DNA of 5,657 nt from an uncultured Dorea sp. (GTDB lineage: Bacteria > Bacillota_A > Clostridia > Lachnospirales > Lachnospiraceae): NCBI GenBank assembly GCA_910579015.1, contig CAJTRO010000066.1, forward strand, positions 10,838 to 16,494, in the 5' to 3' direction. How positions within the stretch are numbered: the first letter of the stretch is position 1; each line of letters begins with the position of its first letter. Below, in pieces: positions 1 through 5,514 of the stretch. Below the pieces are notes generated by a model. That model worked only from the letters and a program-made list of their open reading frames with translations. It ran no database searches and was not told the DNA's origin. The translations under genes and the position numbers were made by a program.

Positions 1-10
1 CTCCGTTTAC

Positions 11-42
11 AGAGAGCTTTGCTTATGCAGAGTTCTTTTTTT
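11..42 (+). terminator. Rho-independent terminator of an upstream gene
   Basis: A 10-bp stem (13-22 paired with 27-36, including two G-U pairs) closes a TTAT loop and is followed by a T run through position 42. This is the canonical intrinsic terminator layout on the plus strand, so it most likely ends a gene lying left of the window. No part of that gene can be recognised in positions 1-10. Confidence 0.65.
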
Positions 43-82
43 GTATTTTACGAAACGGCCTGGCAAGAAAACCAGAGAATCT

Positions 83-144
83 TAGAGCGTGTTTGAAAAT
101 GCATTCCCGCCGCTTGCCGGAGGGCGATTTTCAAACACGCTCTA
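83..144. repeat. Perfect 18-bp inverted repeat (palindromic intergenic element)
   Basis: Positions 83-100 and 127-144 are perfect reverse complements (TAGAGCGTGTTTGAAAAT), separated by a 26-nt GC-rich centre that has only weak internal pairing (CCC/GGG). The right arm ends on the TAG stop codon of the minus-strand TetR remnant. No T run follows on either strand, so it is not a textbook terminator, although it could act as one or as a 3' stabilising hairpin. The size, the perfect arms and the GC-rich core resemble REP/MITE-like palindromic repeats. Copy number cannot be judged from this window. Confidence 0.7.
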
Positions 145-582
145 GAAAGGACTGTCAGGTTCCCTGGTCATCTTGTAGTAGGATAATTCCATCTTCCTGA
201 TATTATACAGCTGATTGATATAATTCATATAGTCATTATGCATACCGCTCTTTACCCAGTCAAAGATCACGCTCACATACGAGTAAGATTCCATGCGCGC
301 CATCATCTTGAGCTCGTCGCCGGACAGCTTGATGCCGACCTCAGAATACTGGACGCTTAAGTTCATGCGGATCAGCTCGTAATAAAAATCCGTCAGACAG
401 TCCCTCAGAGAATTCTGCCCCACATACTGAAAACATTTCATGTAAAACTTGCGGTTTTTATGGAGATACCGGCAGACGTTGGTAAAGCTGTCCAGCCATT
501 TGCTGGGATCGTTGAAATCATTGACCTCCGCCAGTATCTCCGTATAGAAGATCCAGTTGATCAGTTCATATTTATCCCGGAA
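142..582 (-). pseudogene. TetR-family transcriptional regulator, 5'-truncated (no HTH)
   Basis: The minus-strand frame stays open from the TAG at 142-144 well beyond the only in-frame ATG (439-441). Translating upstream of that ATG gives FRDKYELINWIFYTEIL, which matches the segment just after the HTH of TetR proteins of the DhaS-like type (usually preceded by TFYYHF). The rest, with WLDSF, YLHKNRKFY, QYVGQNSL and FDWVKSGM, fits the effector/dimerisation domain of the same group (TetR_C_8-like). The helix-turn-helix is absent: before position 582 the frame gives unrelated residues and then stops at 652-654, with no usable start codon. The remnant is about 147 residues, against about 180-190 for intact relatives. 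It faces the plus-strand operon, as a divergent local repressor would, but it should no longer bind DNA. The family call rests on recalled motifs. Confidence 0.7.
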
Positions 583-622
583 ACTTTTGCCGGCTTTGTA
601 GAATATTGTATAGGCAAGTAAG
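583..622. other. Probable deletion junction between two truncated genes
   Basis: To the left the minus strand reads as a TetR regulator beginning immediately after its HTH; to the right, from about 623, the plus strand reads as GrdB-family protein from residue about 191. Neither protein's N-terminus is present, and this segment of about 40 bases matches neither reading frame convincingly (plus-strand frame stop at 611-613). Both genes have lost their 5' ends at one point, which is what a single deletion spanning a divergent promoter region would leave. No insertion sequence or target duplication is visible. Confidence 0.6.
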
Positions 623-1345
623 CGCGGAATTGATATGCTGCTGGCAAAGTATTATAACCGGGAATATGAGACAGAAGTGTCAACAAAGCCATTTGAAGAA
701 AGTCCGGCACCGAATATGAGTAAGGAGCTGTCCCGCGCAAGAATTGCACTTGTGACAGACGGAGGGCTTGTTCCAAGGGATAATCCGGATAATTTGAGTT
801 CCACCAATGCCCGGAAATTCTGTATGTATTCACTAGGAGGGAAGGACCATCTGAGCGCAGAAGAATATGAGATCAGTCATCAGGGGTACAACAGTGAGTA
901 TGCAGAGGAGGATCCTGACCGGCTGTTGCCGGTGGATGCGATGAGAAGAGCCGAACGGGAGAACAGGATTGGCAAGCTGTTTGATATTTTTTATACTACA
1001 GCAGGCGTCATGACTCCGGTGGAGGAGAGTATTAAGCTTGGGGAGAAGATTGCGGTTTCTCTGAGTAACTGTGACGTGGACGGAGTTATCCTTACATCGA
1101 CCTGCGGGACAAGTACCCGATGCGGAGCCTTGATTGGTAAAGAGATTGAGCGGATGGGAATTCCGGTCGTTCAGATTACGAACCTTACCAAGATTGCCGA
1201 GAGTGTCGGTGCGAGCCGTGTTCTTCGTGGGAACGATATTTGTTACGTCCTGGGAGATCCTAAGCTCAGTCCGGAGGAAGAGCGGGGATACAGATGGGAA
1301 ATGGTGAAGAAAGCGCTCGAACTTTTAGAAAAGAAGATATCATAA
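614..1345 (+). pseudogene. GrdB-like reductase component B subunit, Cys form, 5'-truncated
   Basis: This is the C-terminal part of a GrdB/GrdF/GrdH-family protein, the subunit that in glycine, sarcosine and betaine reductases carries the substrate-attacking selenocysteine. Homology begins at RGIDMLL (from 623) and aligns without gaps, up to the catalytic position, with residues 195 onward of the intact paralogue at 3882. ATG 635 corresponds to Met195 there, so about 194 residues are missing. Recognisable blocks are IALVTDGGLVP, ISHQGYN, LLPVDAMR, TTAGVMTP and VILTSTCGTSTRCGA. The catalytic position is Cys (TGC at 1103-1105), not TGA. It shares the family-specific NLTKIAE segment with the paralogue. 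There is no good ribosome binding site at ATG 635 and the frame closes upstream at 611-613, so a functional product is doubtful. It ends five bases before the MFS frame begins. Confidence 0.8.
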
Positions 1346-1349
1346 ATTC

Positions 1350-1406
1350 ATGTTACGGAGCATTCACAGAAAGTGGGTGCTCTATTTGTTTTGTCTATAA
1401 AGTGTT
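1350..1406 (+). other. Original 5' end of the MFS gene, cut off by in-frame TAA
   Basis: ATG 1350 is in the same frame as the downstream transporter and encodes 16 residues (MLRSIHRKWVLYLFCL) before TAA at 1398-1400; the frame then continues with Ser-Val and ATG 1407. The basic, Trp-containing start running into a hydrophobic stretch is the usual N-terminus of oxalate/formate-type MFS proteins and supplies the first half of TM1. The simplest reading is a nonsense change, for example TTA to TAA. The ATG follows the preceding gene's stop by four bases, with only a weak AAGAAG (1331-1336) as ribosome binding site, so translational coupling would have been natural. Confidence 0.7.
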
Positions 1407-2549
1407 ATGCTCGTAATGGGTATCTGTTATACGTTCAGTCTTTTTCAGCCGTACATCATGGAGCACTTTTCAGTGTCATCGGCAAGCGCCAGTCTCCCGT
1501 ATACGATCTTCATTGCGGTATTCTGCCTTGGCAACTTCTTTGGCTGTGTCATGCAGAGGAAGATGAATCTGAAGCTGGTCCTTGTGATCGGCTATACGCT
1601 GATGTTTGCAGGATGGTTCACATCATCTATGCTGCCGCCGGAGAATTTCACGTTGATGTACTTCACTTACGGAGGAATCTTTGGATGTGGAAATGGTATT
1701 ATCTACAACGTGATCGTATCGTTGATGCCAAAATGGTTTCCGGACAGAAAGGGGCTTGCGTCAGGACTGACACTGGCAATGCTCGGAATCAGCGCAACCG
1801 TATTTTCACCGGTTGTAAGCTCATGGCTTACCAATAACGGATACAGCAAATCATTTATGTACGTATCCTTTGTGTATGTTGCGATCGGAATCTTCGGAAC
1901 GCTTACGCTCAAAGCGCCGTCGGATGATTTTATGGCGGATTATGTGTCGACTGGTGCGAACGTTACATCTAAGAAGCAGTATACCTTGCAGGAGGCACTG
2001 AAGGTAAAGGAATTATATACGCTTACGGGGTTATATTTCTGTGCGGTTCCGGCATACTTACTGTTGAGCGCGATCTTCGTAACCTATGGCGCCGATAAGG
2101 GGATCACTCCTGCTATGGCGACGCTGGGTGTCAGCATTGCATCTCTGTTCCAGGTGGGCGGAAGATTTATTGTTCCGACGATCAGTGACAAGATCGGCCG
2201 TAAAGCGGCATTTGCCGTTGCATTCTTTATCACTGCTGTCGGCGTGGCACTGCTGATGGTGGCAACAGGTACTCTTTATATGTTCTGTTTCTGGCTTCTG
2301 AGTCTGTCCTATGGCGGATGCCAGGCATGTTTCTCTCCGATCGCAGCAGACCGGTTTGGAACCAAGAATGTGGGTGTGATCCTGTCTTTCACCATGATCG
2401 GATTCGGCGTTGGTTCCGTAGGCGCGTCACTGCTTGCGAAGGTTGTGGGAACTACGACGGCATTTATCTGTGCAGGAGCCGTGGCGCTTGTCGGTATTGT
2501 GCTTGTATTTACACTGCCTGGAAAGAAGAACGCGGAGAAAGAAGCATAG
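1407..2549 (+). CDS. MFS transporter, oxalate/formate antiporter (OFA)-like, probably N-terminally disrupted
   Basis: This is a 380-residue open frame of a 12-helix major facilitator, a membrane protein that probably imports the substrate (or exports a product) of the neighbouring reductase. Hydrophobic segments lie near 2-20, 32-50, 57-75, 83-105, 116-140, 150-168, 205-228, 236-256, 266-285, 290-310, 320-345 and 351-370, with the central hydrophilic loop at about 170-203. Supporting motifs are WFPDRKGLASG after TM4, typical of the OFA group, and SDKIGRK in the loop between TM8 and TM9 (MFS motif A repeat). ATG 1407 has no Shine-Dalgarno sequence; it lies six bases after an in-frame TAA that separates it from the likely original start at 1350. 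The full frame would give about 399 residues, normal for the family. Reinitiation at 1407 could yield a protein lacking the first half of TM1; otherwise this is a pseudogene. Transported compound unknown. Confidence 0.8.
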   Translation: MLVMGICYTFSLFQPYIMEHFSVSSASASLPYTIFIAVFCLGNFFGCVMQRKMNLKLVLVIGYTLMFAGWFTSSMLPPENFTLMYFTYGGIFGCGNGIIYNVIVSLMPKWFPDRKGLASGLTLAMLGISATVFSPVVSSWLTNNGYSKSFMYVSFVYVAIGIFGTLTLKAPSDDFMADYVSTGANVTSKKQYTLQEALKVKELYTLTGLYFCAVPAYLLLSAIFVTYGADKGITPAMATLGVSIASLFQVGGRFIVPTISDKIGRKAAFAVAFFITAVGVALLMVATGTLYMFCFWLLSLSYGGCQACFSPIAADRFGTKNVGVILSFTMIGFGVGSVGASLLAKVVGTTTAFICAGAVALVGIVLVFTLPGKKNAEKEA

Positions 2550-2570
2550 GGAATAAACTATTGATTAGAG

Positions 2571-2577
2571 AAAGGGG
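2571..2577 (+). promoter_or_regulatory. Ribosome binding site that selects ATG 2587
   Basis: AAAGGGG lies nine bases before ATG 2587 but only four before the out-of-frame ATG 2582, which would give an eight-residue peptide. The spacing favours 2587, whose product begins MGKRLQIDYI, colinear with the start of GrdE proteins. Confidence 0.65.
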
Positions 2578-2586
2578 CATTATGAT

Positions 2587-3864
2587 ATGGGTAAGAGATT
2601 GCAGATAGACTATATCAGAGTCAAAAAAGTCCAGTTTGGGGAGTCTACAGGTCTGGAGAATGGAATACTGACGGTCAACAAAGATGAATTGATCGGTATG
2701 GCAAACAGTGAGATGTTTGGAACATTTGATATTAAACTGGCAGTGCCAGGAGAAAGCTGTCGTATTCTGGCGATACACGACATTATGCAGCCTCGTTGCA
2801 AAGCAGATGCACCGGAGACATCATATCCGGGAATATGGGGAAAACTGGCGCCGATGGGGGAAGTACGCACAATCGCTCTGAAAGGGGTTGTGGTATCGGA
2901 TATTTATTATGCAAAATGTAATATCAAATATTATATGGATATGGGCGGACCGTGTGCGAAGTATACACATTTTTCAAAGCACTATCATGTGATCATAGAC
3001 GCAACGCCGGCAGAAGGCGTGAGCGATGCAAGCTATGCGGAGGCTCTTAAGTACGCTTCACTTACGATAAATGTATTTCTTGCTAAGCTGGCGATCAATA
3101 TGGAGCCGGATGAGACAGAGGTATTCGAGAGAGGACCGGCAGGGCCTGGACCGGAGGGAAAGCCGCTTCCGAAGGTGGCATATCTGGTAACGCATATGGC
3201 GTCCCATGATACCTGGAATTTCCTTGTATATGGGCAGAGTGCGCTTAATTTCCTTCCGATCATCTTGCAGCCTACGGAGATTCTGGACGGCGCTATGATA
3301 TGGCGTTACTGGGAGCCGAATTATTATTTACAGAATGAGACATATATCAAAGAGTTAATGAGGCGTCACGGAAAAGATCTGGAATTTGTCGGACTTGTAT
3401 TTGCAAATAATGTTATGAAGATTGACGGCAAGGATACGATGGGAATGATGGCGGCAACCTTGTGTAAGGAGACGCTGGGAGCTGACTGTGTGCTTGTCAA
3501 TAAATCAGGTATGGGGCACTGTCAGCTGGATTCTGCATTGGCGTTCAACTGGTGCCAGAAGATGGATATGCCATGTGTAATGAACTTATCTGCGGTATCC
3601 AATGATAAGCCGGGTGATATGCTTGTTATCTCAGATCCGAAGATCGACGCGGTGATCAACAGTGGAAGAAACTTTGATCTGGAGCATCCGAAGGTAGACA
3701 GAGTTATCGGTAAGGATGCAGGAGTTCCAAGTCTGATGGGTTATAATGTGGAAGGTCCGTTTACACATACGACAAATTTTGCATATCAGGGTATCTGGTC
3801 TCAGCTTGGTGACTGCTATGTGACGACAGACAGTGATCTCCAAGGCCCCGATGAAAATATCTGA
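2587..3864 (+). CDS. GrdE-like glycine/sarcosine/betaine reductase component B alpha/beta subunit
   Basis: The 425-residue product matches the length of GrdE/GrdG/GrdI proproteins (about 428), the partners of GrdB-type selenoproteins in component B. Family blocks in order: VKKVQFGES (13-20), GILTVNKDEL (26-35), LAVPGESCRI (51-60), MGGPCAKYTHFSK (119-131), LPKVAYL (194-200), VYGQ with PTEILDGA (214-236), RRHGKDLEFVGLVF (259-272), the GMGHCQLD segment (308-315) and a C-terminal KPGDMLV/DRVIG region. Classical GrdE is cleaved before a Cys at about residue 242, inside an NCVSAC-type segment just after the DGA motif, to make a pyruvoyl cofactor. Here that place reads MIWRYWEPN, with no Cys or Ser between 237 and 250, so classical processing looks impossible. 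It is cytoplasmic, lies 37 bases after the MFS frame and 17 bases before the selenoprotein gene. Its TGA stop is followed directly by TAG. The substrate cannot be inferred. Confidence 0.85.
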   Translation: MGKRLQIDYIRVKKVQFGESTGLENGILTVNKDELIGMANSEMFGTFDIKLAVPGESCRILAIHDIMQPRCKADAPETSYPGIWGKLAPMGEVRTIALKGVVVSDIYYAKCNIKYYMDMGGPCAKYTHFSKHYHVIIDATPAEGVSDASYAEALKYASLTINVFLAKLAINMEPDETEVFERGPAGPGPEGKPLPKVAYLVTHMASHDTWNFLVYGQSALNFLPIILQPTEILDGAMIWRYWEPNYYLQNETYIKELMRRHGKDLEFVGLVFANNVMKIDGKDTMGMMAATLCKETLGADCVLVNKSGMGHCQLDSALAFNWCQKMDMPCVMNLSAVSNDKPGDMLVISDPKIDAVINSGRNFDLEHPKVDRVIGKDAGVPSLMGYNVEGPFTHTTNFAYQGIWSQLGDCYVTTDSDLQGPDENI

Positions 3865-3867
3865 TAG
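3862..3867 (+). other. Tandem stop TGA-TAG of the GrdE-like gene
   Basis: The GrdE-like frame ends in TGA (3862-3864) with TAG immediately following in frame. In a genome that decodes some UGA as selenocysteine, the second stop would limit any read-through to one residue. The downstream bases are taken up by the next gene's ribosome binding site, and the product already has family length, so this TGA is best read as a true stop. Confidence 0.7.
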
Positions 3868-3873
3868 AGGAGG
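3868..3873 (+). promoter_or_regulatory. Strong ribosome binding site of the selenoprotein gene
   Basis: A perfect AGGAGG sits eight bases before ATG 3882, in the 17-base gap after the GrdE-like stop. It is the strongest ribosome binding site in the window and fixes the start of the GrdB-like product, whose N-terminus (MTDKIRVVHYINQF) matches the family start. Confidence 0.8.
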
Positions 3874-3881
3874 GAGTAAAT

Positions 3882-5204
3882 ATGACAGATAAAATTCGTG
3901 TTGTTCATTATATTAATCAGTTTTATGCCGGCATGGGCGGAGAGGACACGGCAAGTGTCGGTATGTCAGTCGAAGAAAAGGCGGTAGGTCCCGGACTCTA
4001 TCTTCAGAAGGAATTAGGGGATGACTATGAGATTGTGGCTACAGTGATCTGCGGAGACAATTATATTGCAGAGAATATAGAGACAGTACCTTTGGATGTA
4101 ATGGAAGCTGTAAAGAAATATGACGCACAGCTTTTCGTTGCAGGACCTGGGTTCAATGCCGGACGTTATGGTCTTGCATGTGGCGCGACGACCGCTGTGG
4201 TTACGGAACAGATGAAGATTCCAGCTGTAACTGCATTGTATTCTGAGAATCCGGGGACAGATCTGTACAAAGACAGGGCGTATATCCTCCAGACAGATAA
4301 TAATGCGGCAAAGATGAAAGCGGTACTCGGAAGAGTGGGGAAATTCGCGAAGCGTCTTGTGGAAGGAGATTTTATTGCCGACGGTAAGACGGAAGGCTAT
4401 CATGGCACCGGGCCGGCAATTGAGATCCATTATGACATACCCGCATGTACCCGAGGGATAGATATGCTTCTTGATAAGTATTTCCACAGGAATTTCAAGA
4501 CAGAGGTTATGATGCCGAACCATGAGGAGATTCCGGTTCCGGTACTTGATAAACCGCTGAAAGAAGCAAAAATCGCACTGGTAACGGATGGAGGACTTGT
4601 GCCGAAGGGGAATCCGGACAATATGGTTCCGACCAACTCGAAATATTATAAGTCCTATACATTTGGTGATGCCGAAGGTCTTGCCGCAGAGGATTATGAA
4701 GTAAGCCATCAGGGATATAATAATGCATTTGTATTAGCTGATCCAAACCGTCTTGTTCCGGTGGATGCAATGCGGACACTCGTGAAGGAAGGGAAGATCG
4801 GAAGCCTGTTAGATACCTATTTTACAACGGCGGGAGTTATGACGCCTATGGAAGTAGGAAAGAAGTTTGGCGAAGGTATTGCCAAAGAGCTTAAGGAGCA
4901 TAATGTGGATGCGGTTATCCTGACCAGTACATGAGGTACCAGCTCTCGCTGCGGTGCAGTGATGACGAAAGAGATCGAGAGGGCAGGTATCCCGATTGTT
5001 CAGGTTACGAATCTTACAAAGATAGCAGAGGGGATAGGATCGCACAGGATCATGCGCGGTAACAGTGTGCTCCATGTATTTGGTAATCCTTCTCTGCCGA
5101 AAACGCAGGAGGTTAAATACCGTAAGGAGCTTTCTGAGGAAGTAGTACATATGCTTGAGGAAATGCCAAAAGAAGGCGGATTCAGCCTTATAAAAGAAGG
5201 ATAA
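3882..5204 (+). CDS. GrdB-like component B selenoprotein (Sec351), glycine/sarcosine/betaine reductase family
   Basis: Read through TGA 4932-4934 as selenocysteine, the frame gives 440 residues with Sec at 351, matching GrdB (about 436 residues, Sec near 350). Homology is continuous on both sides of the TGA: RVVHYINQFYAGMGGE (5-20), AVGPGLYLQ, VATVICGDNY, LFVAGPGFNAGRYGLACG, IALVTDGGLVP, HQGYN, VPVDAMR, TTAGVMTP, VILTST, then Sec-GTSSRCGA, KEIERAGIP and GNPSL. In classical component B this subunit binds the substrate and its Sec attacks it, passing a carboxymethyl group to selenoprotein A (GrdA). Two departures: the classical UxxCxxC is UxxSxxC (Ser354, Cys357 kept), and the post-Sec CTVVP-type segment is NLTKIAE. 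It is co-transcribed with the GrdE-like gene. Automated callers would wrongly split it at the TGA into 350- and 81-residue pieces. Substrate unknown; a disrupted gene is much less likely given the position of the TGA. Confidence 0.9.
4936..4957 (+). promoter_or_regulatory. Candidate bacterial SECIS hairpin after the Sec codon
   Basis: One base after the UGA, GTACC (4936-4940) plus AGC (4941-4943) can pair with GCT (4948-4950) and GGTGC (4953-4957), leaving a UCUC loop and a two-base GC bulge. Bacterial SECIS elements are hairpins directly downstream of the UGA within the coding sequence, recognised by SelB. This fits in position but is smaller than the well-studied E. coli element and lacks its loop sequence; clostridial elements are poorly conserved. 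It is inferred from hand folding only. Confidence 0.4.
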
Positions 5205-5213
5205 GCATTAATT

Positions 5214-5275
5214 TCCCCTCAGTGTGCAGAGAAAGTATGTGCCCTGCACACTGAGGGGATTGGTGTGCGGGGCAC
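5214..5275 (+). terminator. Two overlapping hairpins after the operon, possible terminator or 3' processing element
   Basis: Hairpin A pairs 5214-5229 with 5244-5259: 16 perfect base pairs around a 14-nt loop, starting 10 bases after the selenoprotein stop. Hairpin B pairs 5239-5251 with 5263-5275 (13 bp, one G-U). B uses the right arm of A, so only one can form at a time. Neither is followed by a T run on the plus strand (AAAAACATCG follows), so this is not a standard intrinsic terminator; Rho-dependent ending or mRNA 3'-end protection is possible. Confidence 0.5.
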
Positions 5276-5324
5276 AAAAACATCGCTTGTAGAGAAAAAA
5301 GTTAAAAAAAGTAAAAATTAGGAC

Positions 5325-5353
5325 TAGACAATTGGCGATTGCTGTTGTATAGT
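5325..5353 (+). promoter_or_regulatory. Predicted sigma-70-type promoter for tRNA-Ser
   Basis: A -35 candidate TAGACA (5325-5330), 17 bases, then a -10 candidate TATAGT (5348-5353), preceded by an A-rich stretch (5295-5318) like an UP element. The distance to the mature tRNA 5' end at 5385 leaves a short leader of about 25 bases for RNase P to remove. Confidence 0.55.
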
Positions 5354-5384
5354 AATAGTCGAGTTCGAAATGTCGAGCAGTTAT

Positions 5385-5474
5385 GGAGAAGTACCCAAGC
5401 TGGCCGAAGGGGCTCCCCTGGAAAGGGAGTAGGTCGTTAATAGCGGCGCGAGGGTTCAAATCCCTCCTTCTCCG
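5385..5474 (+). tRNA. tRNA-Ser (anticodon GGA)
   Basis: The 90-nt sequence folds as a class II tRNA. The acceptor GGAGAAG (5385-5391) pairs with CTTCTCC (5467-5473), with G at the discriminator position 5474. The D stem is CCC/GGG (5394-5396/5409-5411). The anticodon stem is CTCCC/GGGAG (5413-5417/5425-5429) with loop CTGGAAA, giving GGA at 5420-5422. The long variable arm (GTCG/CGGC stem) is typical of serine tRNAs. The T stem GAGGG/CCCTC (5450-5454/5462-5466) holds TTCAAAT. CCA is not encoded (TTA follows), so it must be added by the CCA-adding enzyme. It reads UCC and UCU serine codons. It is not the selenocysteine tRNA, which would have a UCA anticodon and a longer acceptor stem. Confidence 0.96.
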
Positions 5475-5484
5475 TTAACCGCAG

Positions 5485-5514
5485 AGCTGTCTGAAATAGA
5501 TTCAGACAGCTTTT
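5485..5514 (+). terminator. Rho-independent terminator after tRNA-Ser
   Basis: AGCTGTCTGAA (5485-5495) pairs perfectly with TTCAGACAGCT (5501-5511) around an ATAGA loop and runs into TTTT (5511-5514). It starts about 10 bases after the tRNA 3' end, so it ends a single-gene tRNA transcript. Confidence 0.85.

Noticed and set aside
521..614. Promoter-like pairs on the plus strand: TTGACC-16-TATAGA (521-548) and TTGCCG-16-TATAGG (587-614)
   Set aside because: Each deviates in at least one box and has a 16-base spacer, and the first lies within TetR coding sequence. Such matches are common by chance, so they are not listed as features, though one might drive the surviving operon. RNA-seq start mapping would decide.
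561..833. Minus-strand frame of 90 codons across the junction
   Set aside because: It is antisense to the GrdB-like fragment and in a different frame from the TetR remnant, with no support.
1373..1837. Plus-strand open frame of 154 codons overlapping the MFS gene
   Set aside because: It is an out-of-frame shadow; the overlapping frame has transmembrane periodicity and OFA/MFS motifs, this one has none.
4014..4709. Long minus-strand open frame (231 codons) inside the selenoprotein gene
   Set aside because: It is antisense to a clearly conserved coding region, has no ribosome binding site, and its product has low-complexity Cys/Ile-rich composition with no recognisable motif.
4932..4934. TGA as a nonsense mutation splitting a GrdB-like pseudogene
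   Set aside because: The stop sits exactly at the conserved Sec position, is TGA rather than TAA or TAG, and the downstream sequence remains fully conserved.
5385..5474. tRNA near a selenoprotein gene as possible tRNA-Sec
   Set aside because: The anticodon is GGA, the acceptor stem is 7 bp and the total is 90 nt; these are features of tRNA-Ser.
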